Assembly: GCA_002687515.1 (NCBI GenBank) | Contig: NZAK01000122.1 | Location: 1 to 39,517, forward strand | Direction: 5' to 3' | From: Rhodospirillaceae bacterium | GTDB lineage: Bacteria; Pseudomonadota; Alphaproteobacteria; Rhodospirillales; UBA2165 | Length of the DNA: 39,517 bases | Shown: positions 1 to 10,627 of the stretch, in pieces | Layout of the letters: every line of letters begins with the position of its first letter | Numbering within the stretch: the stretch's first letter is position 1 | Notes under the pieces: model-generated | What the model was told of the DNA's origin: nothing | Seen by the model: only the letters and a program-made list of their open reading frames with translations | Databases searched by the model: none | Position numbers and translations under genes: made by a program

Positions 1-75
1 CGCGGATTCGGCCGGCGGGCCTGCCGATTTCGGCCTGCATTTATCGTCGATATACAGCGGCGGAACTGCGGCGTG

Positions 76-627
76 ATGCGGCGATTTACCGGATATTGGC
101 GCTGGGCGGGTGGGCGAATTTCAATCGCCATCCTAGCCACGGCGTTGTTATCGGCTTGTGAAAGCGAATATTACGAAGCCGAGACCGTGGATCGGGATCC
201 CACCAAGGGCGATCATCCGGTGCAGGGCTCGATCCTGGGCCGCGACAACGCCGATTTCCTGTTCGGCAATACCGGTTCGCCGACTATCGAACCGGGCGGC
301 GGCGGTATCGGCGTCAACGCCTATCTGTGGCGGGCGACGCTCGATACCATGTCGATCTGGCCAGTGGCATCCGCCGATCCCTTCGGCGGTGTCATCATTA
401 CCGATTGGTATGCGCCGCCGGCAACGCCCAATGAGCGTTTTAAACTGAATATCTATATTCTCGATCGGGCCTTGCGCGCCGATGGCCTGCGCGTCGCCGT
501 GTTTCGCCAAGTCCGCGCCACCAGCGGCGAATGGCGCAACGCCGCGGCAAAGACGCAAACCGCGACGCAAATCGAAAACGCCATCCTGACCCGCGCCCGC
601 CAATTTCGCAACCGGACAGTCCAATAA
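76..627 (+). CDS. DUF3576-type outer-membrane lipoprotein
   Basis: This is a small exported lipoprotein of unknown function, about 183 residues long. The N-terminus has basic residues, a hydrophobic stretch and a lipobox (LSAC), with the lipidated Cys near residue 28, so it should be anchored in a membrane facing the periplasm. The body resembles the DUF3576 family, including the segment NAYLWRATLDT followed by a Trp/Pro-rich stretch. A GTG three bases upstream (73) is an alternative start, but ATG at 76 is preferred. The gene sits 59 bp ahead of leuS, where such a lipoprotein is commonly found in Rhodospirillales. The family has no assigned biochemical function. Family assignment is from recognition; the signal peptide and lipobox are read directly. 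Confidence 0.8.
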   Translation: MRRFTGYWRWAGGRISIAILATALLSACESEYYEAETVDRDPTKGDHPVQGSILGRDNADFLFGNTGSPTIEPGGGGIGVNAYLWRATLDTMSIWPVASADPFGGVIITDWYAPPATPNERFKLNIYILDRALRADGLRVAVFRQVRATSGEWRNAAAKTQTATQIENAILTRARQFRNRTVQ

Positions 628-686
628 AATAGCGGCCGGCAGCGTCATCCCCGCGAATTAGCAGGAAACTCGAATCCGCAAACCCC

Positions 687-3275
687 ATGGCCCGCTATAA
701 TTCAAAACAAACGGAGGCCCGCTGGCAACGGGCCTGGGAGCGGTTCGGCTGTTTCAAGGTCGACGAGACCAGCCCAAACCCAAAATATTATGTGCTCGAA
801 ATGTTTCCCTATCCGTCGGGACGCATCCATATGGGCCATGTCCGCAATTATACGCTTGGCGATGTCGTGGCGCGTTACAAAAAAGCGCGTGGATTCAATG
901 TCTTGCATCCGATGGGCTGGGATGCATTCGGTCTGCCGGCGGAAAATGCCGCGATTGCCAACAAGGTGCCGCCGAAGGCCTGGACCGAAGAAAATATCGC
1001 CGCCATGCGGACGCAGCTGAAGTGCATGGGTCTTTCCTATGATTGGGATCGGGAAATTTCCACCTGCGATCCCGATTATTACCAACACGAACAGAAGATG
1101 TTTCTTGATTTCCTGGGCGCCGGTCTCGCCTACCGCAGGGAATCGTGGGTCAATTGGGATCCGGTGGAACAAACAGTGCTGGCCAATGAGCAGGTGATCG
1201 ATGGGCTCGGCTGGCGCTCGGGCGCGCCGGTGGAGAAGAAGCGCCTGGCGCAATGGTTCCTCAAAATCACCGAGTTTTCGGAAGATCTGCTGGCCGGCCT
1301 GGAGAGCCTGGATCGCTGGCCCGAGCGGGTCCGCCTGATGCAGGAAAATTGGATCGGCCGCTCCGAGGGCATGCGCGTCATGTTCGAAATCGAGGGCCGC
1401 GCCGATCGGCTCGAGGTTTATACAACCCGTGCCGATACCCTGTTCGGCGCCGCCTTTTGTGCGGTTTCCGCAACCCATCCGATGGCCGGGGAGCTGTCCA
1501 AAAACAGTCCGGAATTGACCGAATTTATCGCCGAATGCAACCGCCTCGGCACCAGCGAAGCGGCCATCGAAACGGTGGAGAAAAAGGGCATCGATACCGG
1601 GCTTCAGGTCAAACATCCGTTTATCGAGGGCGCCACCCTGCCCCTATATGTGGCCAATTTTGTCCTGATGGAATACGGAACCGGCGCCATCTTCGGATGC
1701 CCCGCCCATGATCAGCGCGACTTGGACTTCGCGCGTAAATACGGTTTGCCGGTGATCGCGGTGGTGGCGCCCAATGACACCGAAGCCGAAGCGTTTGAAA
1801 TTGGCGATGAAGCCTATATCGGCGAGGGCCGGCACATCAATTCAGATTTCCTCGATGGTCTGGATATCGCCGACGCCAAAAAAGCCGTTGCCGAACGTCT
1901 TGAACAAAGCGGCCATGGCTGGCGCGAGGTCAATTACCGCTTGCGCGATTGGGGCGTATCCAGACAACGCTACTGGGGCTGCCCGATTCCGGTTGTCAAT
2001 TGCCCCGATTGCGGGATCGTTCCGGTACCGGAACAGGATTTACCGGTGCAATTGCCCGATGATGTCGGTTTCGATGTCCCGGGAAATCCGCTCGACCAGC
2101 ATCCCACCTGGAAATTCGTCGCCTGTCCCGCCTGCGGCATTGATGCCGAACGGGAAACCGATACCTTCGACACATTTTTCGAATCGTCGTGGTATTTTTC
2201 GCGGTTCGCCAGCCCCAATTCAAAAGCCGGTCTCGACCGCGCCGCCGTCGATTATTGGCTTCCCGTGGATCAGTATATCGGCGGCATCGAACATGCGGTT
2301 CTGCATCTTTTGTATTCGCGGTTTTTCACCCGCGCCTTGCAGAAATGCGGCTATCTGGGTTTTGCCGAGCCGTTCGCCGGCCTGATGACCCAGGGCATGG
2401 TGTGCCACGAAACCTACCGACGCGAGGATGGCGACTGGCTGTATCCCGATGACGTTATCCACGGTGCGGGAAACCGGATGGTGACCCGGTCTGATGGCCG
2501 GCCGGTTACCGTCGGGCGCTCCGAGAAGATGAGCAAATCAAGAAAAAATGTGGTCGATCCGGAGGAAATCATCGGCGAATACGGAGCCGATACGGCGCGC
2601 CTGTTCATGCTGTCGGACAGCCCGCCGGACCGCGATCTGGATTGGACCGAGGCCGGCATCGAGGGTGCATGGCGGTATATCAACCGGCTCTGGCGGCTGG
2701 TATTCGAGCCCAATATTCCGCTTGCCGATGCGGACCGGGATCCGCCGGGCCCAATGGGAGACCAAGCGGGAGACCGAGCGGGCGATGATGCGGCCAAGGT
2801 GCGGCGCGCCATGCATCAAACCGTTCACCGGGTGGGCCAGGATCTGGACCGCTTCCACTTCAATAAGGCGGTTGCGCGCATCCGTGAATTTTCCAATCTT
2901 CTTGAAGGCTTGGCGCCGGATGCGCCGGGTGCGCCGAGTGCCTACCGCCAGGGCTTGGAAACACTGGTCCGTTTGGCGGCGCCGATGATACCGCACCTGG
3001 CCGAAGAAATGTGGCATGGCCTGGGTCACCAGGAACTTGTCGTGGAAACGCCGTGGCCGGAGTACGATGCCGCGATGCTGGTCGACGATCAGGTCACGGT
3101 TGCGGTTCAGGTAAACGGTAAATTGCGCGGCTCCATCGATTTGCCCAAGGATTCAGGTCAGAAAGCGGTCGAGAATCTTGCCTTTGCCCTCGATACGGTG
3201 AATAACGCAATCGAGGGACGTGACGTCCGCAAGGTGATTTATGTGCCAAACCGCATCCTCAATGTGGTGGTTTAA
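687..3275 (+). CDS. leuS: leucyl-tRNA synthetase
   Basis: This class Ia synthetase charges tRNA-Leu in the cytoplasm. At 862 residues it has normal bacterial length. The HIGH motif is HMGH at residues 48-51 and KMSKS is at 614-618. Between them lie the editing (CP1) domain and Cys-pair zinc-ribbon segments (CPDCG and CPACG), and the C-terminus is the usual small LeuRS domain. A short Gly/Asp-rich linker around residues 690-702, just after the catalytic core, is encoded by degenerate 12-bp tandem units. The stop lies one base before the lptE start, so leuS, lptE and holA look co-transcribed. Confidence 0.98.
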   Translation: MARYNSKQTEARWQRAWERFGCFKVDETSPNPKYYVLEMFPYPSGRIHMGHVRNYTLGDVVARYKKARGFNVLHPMGWDAFGLPAENAAIANKVPPKAWTEENIAAMRTQLKCMGLSYDWDREISTCDPDYYQHEQKMFLDFLGAGLAYRRESWVNWDPVEQTVLANEQVIDGLGWRSGAPVEKKRLAQWFLKITEFSEDLLAGLESLDRWPERVRLMQENWIGRSEGMRVMFEIEGRADRLEVYTTRADTLFGAAFCAVSATHPMAGELSKNSPELTEFIAECNRLGTSEAAIETVEKKGIDTGLQVKHPFIEGATLPLYVANFVLMEYGTGAIFGCPAHDQRDLDFARKYGLPVIAVVAPNDTEAEAFEIGDEAYIGEGRHINSDFLDGLDIADAKKAVAERLEQSGHGWREVNYRLRDWGVSRQRYWGCPIPVVNCPDCGIVPVPEQDLPVQLPDDVGFDVPGNPLDQHPTWKFVACPACGIDAERETDTFDTFFESSWYFSRFASPNSKAGLDRAAVDYWLPVDQYIGGIEHAVLHLLYSRFFTRALQKCGYLGFAEPFAGLMTQGMVCHETYRREDGDWLYPDDVIHGAGNRMVTRSDGRPVTVGRSEKMSKSRKNVVDPEEIIGEYGADTARLFMLSDSPPDRDLDWTEAGIEGAWRYINRLWRLVFEPNIPLADADRDPPGPMGDQAGDRAGDDAAKVRRAMHQTVHRVGQDLDRFHFNKAVARIREFSNLLEGLAPDAPGAPSAYRQGLETLVRLAAPMIPHLAEEMWHGLGHQELVVETPWPEYDAAMLVDDQVTVAVQVNGKLRGSIDLPKDSGQKAVENLAFALDTVNNAIEGRDVRKVIYVPNRILNVVV

Positions 3276-3276
3276 G

Positions 3277-3792
3277 ATGATCCGATTGTGCCATTCCGGT
3301 TGCTGGATATTAATCGCCGTTATGCTTGCCGGGTGCGGCTATGCACCGGTCTACAGCGGCGGCCCGGGGGCCAAGGTCAAGCGGGATTTGTCGGTGGTCG
3401 CGATCGGGCCGATCCGGGACCGGGTCGGGCAGCGGCTTCGCAATCATCTGTTTGACCTGATAAATCCCCATGGGCGGCCGGCGAAACCCGAATTCGATCT
3501 ATCGGTTGACTTGAAAGAATCGAAACAGGAACTGGCCGTCCGCAAGACCGAGATTGCAACGCGCGCAAATTTGTCACTCACCGTCAAATTCACTCTGACC
3601 CGGCGCGGGCAGAAGAGTAATCTCCTAACCGGTCAATCGGTCAGCGTAACCAGTTACGACATACTGACATCCGAGTTTGCCACCTTGGCGGCGGAAAAAA
3701 ATGCCCGGGAACGGGCGGTTCGCGAACTGAGTATCGATATCGCCAACCGCCTGGCGGTTTTCCTGCGGCCAGCCGGAGCGCCGGCCCGGTGA
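3277..3792 (+). CDS. lptE: LPS-assembly lipoprotein LptE
   Basis: LptE is the outer-membrane lipoprotein that plugs the LptD barrel during lipopolysaccharide export. The product is 171 residues. It begins with a short hydrophobic leader ending in a lipobox (LAGC, Cys20), followed by CGYAPVY, the typical start of mature LptE. The ATG at 3277 is chosen over an upstream in-frame ATG at 3241, which lies inside leuS and would put charged residues before the leader. The position between leuS and holA is the conserved arrangement in many Proteobacteria. The gene ends in a GTGA overlap with holA. LptE sequences diverge strongly, so the call rests on leader, size and context together. Confidence 0.88.
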   Translation: MIRLCHSGCWILIAVMLAGCGYAPVYSGGPGAKVKRDLSVVAIGPIRDRVGQRLRNHLFDLINPHGRPAKPEFDLSVDLKESKQELAVRKTEIATRANLSLTVKFTLTRRGQKSNLLTGQSVSVTSYDILTSEFATLAAEKNARERAVRELSIDIANRLAVFLRPAGAPAR

Positions 3793-4811
3793 AGTTGCCG
3801 GCGCGCCAAGTCGCGGGGTTCCTGCGCGCGCCGGAACCGGATACGCGCGCCGTGCTGATTTACGGGAGCGACCGGGGATTGGTCCGCGAGCGTGTGACGA
3901 CGCTGGCCGCGTCGATCACCGATGATCCCTCGGACCCGTTCCGGGTTTCCGAATTGACACCTGAGGAGGTGCGCGCCGATCCGGCGCGCCTGGGTGATGA
4001 AGTTGCCGCTCAATCGATGACCGGCGGCCGGCGGCTGGTGTTTCTGCGCCTCGACAATAGCGATATTTCCAAACCCTTGGCGTTGGTTCTGGAAGATTAT
4101 CCCGGCGATTCGTTGCTGATCGTCGAAGCCGGCGAATTGAGTTCGCGCTCGGCGGTGCGCAAACTATTCGAAGCCGACCGGGAGGCCGTGGCCATCGCCT
4201 GCTACGCCGATGACGAACGCGCCATCGACGGCCTGATCAGTGATGTGTTGGGCGCCGCCGGAATAACGGCCGCGCCGGACGCCAGAAACTATCTTCTGAA
4301 GCAGTTGGGTTCCGACCGCATGGTTTCGCGGCGCGAATTGGAAAAGCTGGTCCTTTATGCCGGTGAAAAACAGACCGTGTCGCTTGAAGATGTGGTGCAG
4401 ATCGTCGGCGATAACGGCGCCCTGTCGTTGGAGGAAATCGCCTTCGCCGCGGCCGACGGCAACGGCGATCAACTTGAACGGCAATTGGCCCGCGCCTTCC
4501 GCGAGGGTCTGTCGCCGATCGCCGTCCTGCGCGCCGCCCTCAGGCATTACCAGCGGCTGCACATGGCGGCTGGTTTCATGGCCGGCGGCAAATCGTCCGA
4601 TCAGGCGATGAAACAACTGCGCCCGCCGGTCCTGTTTTTGTTCGCCGACAGGTTCCGCCGGCAACTTCAATCCTGGAAGCCCAGGCGGAGCCGCTCGGCG
4701 ATGGCTCTCCTGGGTGAAGCCGAGCGTGATTGCAAGTCAACCGGTATCCCCGACCGAGCGGTTTGTCACCGGGCGCTGATGCGGCTCAGCATGGCGGCGC
4801 ATTCCAAATGA
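3789..4811 (+). CDS. holA: DNA polymerase III delta subunit
   Basis: The delta subunit of the clamp loader opens the beta sliding clamp. At 340 residues this is normal length. The N-terminal AAA+-like domain lacks a working P-loop, as in the family, and starts with the recognisable segment AVLIYGSDRGLVRER. The C-terminal helical collar domain contains EGLSPIAVLRAALRHYQRLH, typical of HolA. It starts with GTG, overlapping the lptE stop by four bases (GTGA), which implies translational coupling. Confidence 0.95.
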   Translation: MKLPARQVAGFLRAPEPDTRAVLIYGSDRGLVRERVTTLAASITDDPSDPFRVSELTPEEVRADPARLGDEVAAQSMTGGRRLVFLRLDNSDISKPLALVLEDYPGDSLLIVEAGELSSRSAVRKLFEADREAVAIACYADDERAIDGLISDVLGAAGITAAPDARNYLLKQLGSDRMVSRRELEKLVLYAGEKQTVSLEDVVQIVGDNGALSLEEIAFAAADGNGDQLERQLARAFREGLSPIAVLRAALRHYQRLHMAAGFMAGGKSSDQAMKQLRPPVLFLFADRFRRQLQSWKPRRSRSAMALLGEAERDCKSTGIPDRAVCHRALMRLSMAAHSK

Positions 4812-4839
4812 TTTTTTTGCCAACTTAGAGAGCTCGTCC

Positions 4840-5340
4840 ATGTCAGCCAGTGCGCATCCTAATCTATTCAGTTCACCCGACCACGACCGCTATTTCGAAG
4901 ATTACATCAGCGGCGCCGTGCATCTGTTGGGCGAATTCAAGATAGTCGAAGACGAAATGCTCGCCTATGCCCGCGAATTCGATCCGCAGGAGATTCACAT
5001 TGATCGCGAACAAGCCGCCGAGGGTCCCTTCCAGGGCCTGATCGCCAGCGGCTGGTACACCGGCGCCCTGATGATGCGCATTTTTGCGCGCAATTTCCTA
5101 TCCAATGTTTCCAGCCGGGCCTCTCCCGGTATCGATGGATTGCGCTGGCTGGCGCCGGTCCGGGCAGATGATGTCCTCAGGGTCCGTGTTTCCATCCTGG
5201 AAACCCGGCGTTCCGCCTCCAAGCCGGACCGCGGCATCGTCAAGTCCTTGATCGAGGTTATCAATCAGGACGATCAGCTGGTCATGGATATTCAGGGCGT
5301 CAATATCATCGCCTGCGATCCGGCGCGCCAAGGCAAATAA
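4840..5340 (+). CDS. MaoC-like hot-dog dehydratase
   Basis: This is a 166-residue single hot-dog domain protein of the MaoC (R)-hydratase group, which hydrates or dehydrates acyl-CoA thioesters. The active-site motif is visible near residues 46-56 (AREFDPQEIHID), where the Asp and His of the D-x4-H pattern are catalytic in the family. It continues with the usual GLIASGWYTGALMMR helix. The substrate cannot be told from sequence. It follows holA by 28 bp but is functionally unrelated to it and may have its own translation signals. Confidence 0.88.
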   Translation: MSASAHPNLFSSPDHDRYFEDYISGAVHLLGEFKIVEDEMLAYAREFDPQEIHIDREQAAEGPFQGLIASGWYTGALMMRIFARNFLSNVSSRASPGIDGLRWLAPVRADDVLRVRVSILETRRSASKPDRGIVKSLIEVINQDDQLVMDIQGVNIIACDPARQGK

Positions 5341-5360
5341 TACATATTCGATGTGTCCAT

Positions 5361-5388
5361 TTGCTGTTTTCAGTCAATCCGCTATAGT
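5361..5388 (+). promoter_or_regulatory. putative sigma-70 promoter for the 5424 gene
   Basis: TTGCTG (5361-5366) and TATAGT (5383-5388) are separated by 16 bp in the 83-bp gap after the MaoC gene. Transcription would begin near 5395, about 30 nt before the ATG at 5424. This is a pattern match only. Confidence 0.5.
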
Positions 5389-5423
5389 CCGGTTTCGATT
5401 GCTTGAAATTGGAGTGTGGCGGC

Positions 5424-5855
5424 ATGGGTCAGAATATCAGTATTTCGAAAGCGGCAAGGGTGCTGGGGATTAAGCCGTCCGAGTTGAGCAAGCGTCTGTT
5501 GGCGGCGGGGGTAGACACTTTCGAGGGCGAGGCCGATTTCGAAAAAATCAAATGCGTGGCGCCCAATCTGACCGTTGCCGACATTGCGCAAGAACGGCAG
5601 CGGCTGATCCGGGAAAACACCTTGAAACCGATTGCCGGGCAAGACAGCGGCGCCTCGGTTCAGGAACTGTCGGACAGGGTTCAACGGCTGACCTCGGACC
5701 TCGCCGTCGAGGCCCAGTTGACCGAAAACTATCTGCAGATCATCAAGGAAATGGCGGATCGTCTTGGCGGCCTGCAAATATCCGAAGACGGCGAGCGGCG
5801 GGAAATGGCGTTCGAACTGTGCGAATGGCTGCGCGGCAAGGTGATCGAAAACTGA
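5424..5855 (+). CDS. unknown small protein with HTH-like N-terminus and coiled coil
   Basis: I do not recognise this 143-residue protein. The first ~45 residues (beginning MGQNISISKAARVLGIKPSE) resemble the short helical domain at the N-terminus of translation factor IF-2 and other helix-turn-helix-like folds, with the pattern 'sis-kaA-LGi-ps-L-krLl-aGv'. Residues ~70-115 are rich in charged and heptad-spaced hydrophobic residues, consistent with a coiled coil. There is no signal peptide or membrane segment. ATG 5424 is chosen over an upstream TTG (5403) because GGAG at 5411-5414 is well spaced and a likely promoter lies at 5361-5388. The gene converges on parB with a 44-bp gap. A nucleic-acid-binding or adaptor role is a guess. 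Confidence 0.75.
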   Translation: MGQNISISKAARVLGIKPSELSKRLLAAGVDTFEGEADFEKIKCVAPNLTVADIAQERQRLIRENTLKPIAGQDSGASVQELSDRVQRLTSDLAVEAQLTENYLQIIKEMADRLGGLQISEDGERREMAFELCEWLRGKVIEN

Positions 5856-5899
5856 GCCGGACTTTTTATACAATCACAGATAGTATAGGTATTAATCCA

Positions 5900-7107
5900 T
5901 CAGCCTTCTGGCGGCGGCTCGCCGCCGGTATCTTCGTCGGCATCTTGGTCGCCGCCGTCCTCGTCGAATGGCGTATCCGAAACCAATTTGTCGAGCTCGT
6001 CATCGGTCAGGGATAAATCCCCGCCGAGGTCAAAGTCGACGCCGTCGGTGCCGTCGTCCAACGCCGCGCCCTTTTCCAACTCGGCGATGGCGGCGTCGGC
6101 GTCATCGTTCAACAGCGCGATGTCGTCATCGCCGCCTTCGCCCAAATGCTCGATTTCCGCGATCGCCGCGGCTTTCAATTCCGCTTCATCCTCGGCCAGA
6201 ATTTCCGGAGATGGATGCGACGTTCCGGCACCGGCATGGGCGCCTTCGGTGAGCCGGTGCAGCACGTCATCCAACTGTTCCAAAGTTTGATAGGTGATCG
6301 TCAGGCGGCCGCCGGGATCGAAAAAATCGATACCGACCTTAAGCCCGAGAAACGCCGACAAGTCTTTCTCCAAAGCCAGTGTATCGGCATCTTTTTCGCT
6401 TTTTTGCGCCGATTTCCGGGGTTGATCCGATGCGCGCTGAACAAGCCGTTCGGTCTGGCGCACATTCAAGCCGCGGCGCACCACCGATTTGGCCAGGCCG
6501 ACCGGATCGTCGGCGCCCAGGAGCGCGCGTCCGTGACCGGCGCTGATCTGGCCGCTGTTCACCATCTCCTTGACCGGCTCGGGCAATTGCAGCAGGCGCA
6601 TGGTATTGGCCACATGGCTGCGGCTTTTACCGAGCATCTGACCGAGGGCATCCTGGGTATGTTCATATTCGTCGATCAGCCGGCGGTAACCTTCGGCTTC
6701 CTCCAGCGGCGACAGGTTCTCGCGCTGCAGGTTTTCCACCAGGGCCACTTCCAGCGATTCCGAATCCGAGAAATCGCGGACGATAACCGGGACTTCGTGC
6801 AGTTGGGCAAGCTGCGCCGCGCGCCAGCGCCGTTCGCCGGCGATGATCTCGTAACCGGCCTCGCCGTCGCTGTCGGGACGCACAATTAATGGTTGAATTA
6901 TACCAAGACTGCGGATCGATTCGGCAAGCTCCTCGATCTCCGAATGAGAGAAGATCTGGCGTGGCTGATTGCGCCCCGGCCGTACCGATTCGATGGCCAC
7001 TACCGACCCGGCGCCGCCGCTTGCCTCGGACGCATCCGCCGCGGCGCCGTTGTCAAACAATGCGTCCAATCCGCGTCCCAGATTCTTGCGTTTGCCGTCT
7101 TCCGCCA

Positions 7108-7108
<1 letters not shown>
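5900..7108 (-). CDS. parB: chromosome-partitioning protein ParB with long acidic tail
   Basis: ParB is the centromere-binding CTPase that loads at parS, spreads, and is moved by ParA. ATG at 7108 overlaps the parA stop (ATGA) and gives 402 residues beginning [18 protein letters not shown], the usual ParA-interacting N-terminus. The CTP-binding boxes are visible ([21 protein letters not shown]), then the HTH ([19 protein letters not shown]) and a dimerisation domain ending near [14 protein letters not shown]. The final ~113 residues are extra, with 37 Asp/Glu, three Lys and no Arg; typical alphaproteobacterial ParBs stop near 290 residues. In-frame continuity and similar codon use argue against a frameshift. 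Two perfect parS sites lie nearby. Confidence 0.97.
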
Positions 7109-7903
<795 letters not shown>

Positions 7904-7917
<14 letters not shown>

Positions 7918-8539
7918 GGATCGGTTCAAGCCCCTTGATAATCACAATGCGGCCCGAGGCATCGCTCTGGGACGGCAATATTTCGGTATTCATATGCCAC
8001 CGTTTGTGTGATTCCGTCAATTCCTGTCTAAAACTCGCACCCTTCAGAAATATACATGAGCCATCGGGAGCCAACAACGGAAACGCCAGGTCCAATAATT
8101 TATCCAATGGCGCCAACGCCCTAGCAGTGATTAGCCGGGCCGGCGCGGGGGCGGCAAAGGCTTCGGCACGGCCTTGAAAAATTTTTACCGGCGTTTCCGT
8201 CACGCGTGCCACCTGGCGCAGAAAAACGCATTTTCTGGCATTCGATTCGATCAACGTAATCTCGGGCACGCCGAGGATGGCCAGAACCATCCCGGGGAAT
8301 CCGGCGCCGCTTCCCAGATCAAGTTTGGGTCCGTCGATGCCCCTGGCCAGTTTCAGCAGTTGCGCGGAATCGAGAATATGACGCCGCCATATGTTGTCGG
8401 TCTCACCGCCGCCAACCAGGTTGATTTTTTTCTGCCATTGGACCAGCAACGCAACATATTGACCCAGCCGGTCCAGTGTTTCACGTGAAACATCTTCCAG
8501 TTGGGCGTGGGTCTCGGCATCGATTTCGGAATCGGACAT
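7904..8539 (-). CDS. rsmG: 16S rRNA (guanine527-N7)-methyltransferase
   Basis: RsmG (GidB) methylates N7 of G527 in 16S rRNA using S-adenosylmethionine. The product is 211 residues. The SAM-binding loop LDLGSGAGFPGMVLAI is clear, and the N-terminal part carries the usual QLEDVSRETLDRL sequence. The codons for DVSRET coincide exactly with a parS palindrome (8477-8492), so this stretch has both protein-coding and centromere functions. The gene lies between mnmG and parA in the conserved alphaproteobacterial order. Confidence 0.96.
8477..8492. other. parS: parS site 1, inside rsmG
   Basis: The 16-bp palindrome TGTTTCACGTGAAACA matches the bacterial parS consensus at every position. It is inside the rsmG reading frame. 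ParB is expected to nucleate here, and the parAB genes are directly downstream. Confidence 0.95.
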
Positions 8540-8559
8540 GCCCCATTATAGGGGTCCGA

Positions 8560-8575
8560 TGTTTCACGTGAAACA
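8560..8575. other. parS: parS site 2, rsmG-mnmG spacer
   Basis: This is a second identical 16-bp copy of TGTTTCACGTGAAACA, 83 bp from the first, in the 47-bp gap between the mnmG stop and the rsmG start. Bound ParB could affect rsmG-parAB expression, which is inference. Together the two sites mark this as the chromosomal centromere region. Confidence 0.95.
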
Positions 8576-8586
8576 CTTTGATGCGA

Positions 8587-10458
8587 TCAGGCGGCCGATT
8601 TTTGCTGTTTGCGGACGTGCCCCAACAGGGCCGTCAGGGCCGCCGGCGTGACCCCTGAAATACGCGCCGCCGCGCCCAGGGACGCCGGCCGGGCGCGGTC
8701 CAGCTTCTGGCTGACCTCGGTCGACAGGCCGGCCACCGCATGATAGTCCAAATCCGCGGCAAGACGAAGATTTTCATCGCGGCGGAAATTACGGATATCG
8801 CGATCCTGGCGCTCCATATAACCCGCATACCGACACCGAATTTCTATCTGTTCGGCGATTTCGGGATCGATCCCGGACAGTTCGGGCCAGATTTGTGCCA
8901 AACGCGAAAGGTCGATATCGGGACCGGCGAGGAGGTCCAATACACCGCGGCGAACGCCATCCTGATTCACCGACAAGCCGTTTTTTCGCAGCTCATTCGG
9001 GGTCGCCGTGAAGGATGCGGCCAGATGCTCGGCCCGCGCCAGGGCTTTCACCTTGGCCGCAAACACTGACTGCCGCTCCGATCCAACGCAGCCGGCATCG
9101 ATGGCCAAAGTTGTCAATCGCAGATCGGCGTTATCGGCGCGCAGGTGCAGCCGGTATTCCGCCCGCGAGGTAAACATGCGGTAGGGTTCCTGGGTGCCGA
9201 GGGTGACCAGGTCATCGATCATCACCCCGATATAGGCATCGGCCCGATCGATTTCGGTGGGATCGCAGCCGCCGGCGGCGCGCGCCGCGTTCAATCCGGC
9301 CACCAGCCCCTGCGCGCCGGCCTCCTCATAACCGGTGGTACCATTGATCTGACCGGCCAGATAGAGCCCGGGCGCGGTCCGCACTTCCAGGCTGGGCTTG
9401 AGCTCGCGCGGATCGACGAAATCATACTCGATGGCGTAGCCGGGCTGGATCATGCGCGCCTGTTCCAGCCCCGGAATTGTCTTCAACAATGCAAGCTGGA
9501 CCTCGCGGGGCAGGCTGGTTGAGATACCGTTGGGATAAACCGTATCATCGTCCAGGCCTTCCGGCTCGAGGAAAATCTGGTGCCGCAGGCGATCGGCAAA
9601 GCGTACCACCTTGTCCTCGATCGACGGGCAATAACGGGGACCGGTGCTCTCGATTTGGCCGGAATAGATCGGTGACCGGTCTAGATTGGCGCGGATCAGG
9701 TCATGGCTGGCCGCTGTCGTTTCGGTGATATGGCAATCGATCTGCGCTGTCGTTATGGTTTCCGTCAGATAGGAAAAGGGGCGCGGCGGATGGTCGCCGT
9801 GTTGAACTTCGAGCCCGGACCAATCAATGCTACGGCCATCCAGGCGCGGTGGTGTGCCGGTCTTCAGGCGCCCCATGTGCAAGCCCAGGCGCTTCAACGT
9901 ATAGGCTAGGCCGATGGCCGGTTTCTCAGTCACCCGCCCGGCCGAAATCTGCTCCGATCCGAGATGAATCTTACCGCGCAGAAAGGTGCCCGTGGTCAGG
10001 ACGACGCGGCCGGTTTCGACGCGGCGCCCATCGCCTAGGACGAGCCCGGCGATCCGGCCCCGCCGGTCCAATTTCAAATCCTCGACGGCGCCCGCCATAA
10101 TATCCAAACCCGGTTGCTCGGACAGCATCTCTTGCATCGCCATCCGGTACAAGCGGCGGTCGGCTTGCGCGCGCGGGCCACGCACCGCCGGTCCCTTGCT
10201 CTTATTCAGCATCCGAAACTGGATGCCGGCGCGGTCGATAACCCGGCCCATGAGGCCGTCCATGGCATCGATCTCGCGCACCAGCTGCCCCTTGGCCAAT
10301 CCGCCGATGGCCGGATTACAGGACATCTCGCCGATGGTGTCCGGATTATGGGTGACCAGCAGAGTACGCGCGCCGAACCTGGCGGCGGCGGCGGCCGCCT
10401 CGCAACCGGCATGGCCGCCACCGACGACGACCACCTCATAGGTGAGTTTTGAGCTCAT
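8587..10458 (-). CDS. mnmG: tRNA U34 carboxymethylaminomethyl enzyme MnmG
   Basis: MnmG (GidA) is the FAD enzyme that, with MnmE, installs the cmnm5/nm5 group on the wobble uridine of several tRNAs. ATG 10458 gives 623 residues starting [22 protein letters not shown], whose GGGHAG is the dinucleotide-binding loop. Earlier in-frame starts (up to 10563) would add a segment not found in the family. Other typical segments are [25 protein letters not shown], which includes the conserved Cys, and [16 protein letters not shown]. The C-terminal helical MnmE-binding domain is intact. The gene is separated from upstream mnmE by an AT-rich 169-bp gap, so it may have its own promoter. Confidence 0.98.
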   Translation of the reverse strand: MSSKLTYEVVVVGGGHAGCEAAAAAARFGARTLLVTHNPDTIGEMSCNPAIGGLAKGQLVREIDAMDGLMGRVIDRAGIQFRMLNKSKGPAVRGPRAQADRRLYRMAMQEMLSEQPGLDIMAGAVEDLKLDRRGRIAGLVLGDGRRVETGRVVLTTGTFLRGKIHLGSEQISAGRVTEKPAIGLAYTLKRLGLHMGRLKTGTPPRLDGRSIDWSGLEVQHGDHPPRPFSYLTETITTAQIDCHITETTAASHDLIRANLDRSPIYSGQIESTGPRYCPSIEDKVVRFADRLRHQIFLEPEGLDDDTVYPNGISTSLPREVQLALLKTIPGLEQARMIQPGYAIEYDFVDPRELKPSLEVRTAPGLYLAGQINGTTGYEEAGAQGLVAGLNAARAAGGCDPTEIDRADAYIGVMIDDLVTLGTQEPYRMFTSRAEYRLHLRADNADLRLTTLAIDAGCVGSERQSVFAAKVKALARAEHLAASFTATPNELRKNGLSVNQDGVRRGVLDLLAGPDIDLSRLAQIWPELSGIDPEIAEQIEIRCRYAGYMERQDRDIRNFRRDENLRLAADLDYHAVAGLSTEVSQKLDRARPASLGAAARISGVTPAALTALLGHVRKQQKSAA

Positions 10459-10627
10459 GGTGCCGGGAATGTAGGGTTGTCGCCGGGAACCGTCAATTCC
10501 CAAGAATCCGCCCGTTTTCCGTCTCAATTTTCCGAGATAGAATTGATATCGTAATAAAATCAATATATTGTGGTTCTTTGTTCAAGTTCACCTATATCTT
10601 GAAGATCGTTCGCTAAATTGCCGTGTA

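Noticed and set aside
1-75. End of a gene or promoter at the left edge
   Set aside because: The 75 bases show no convincing reading-frame end, hairpin or promoter; too little sequence to judge.
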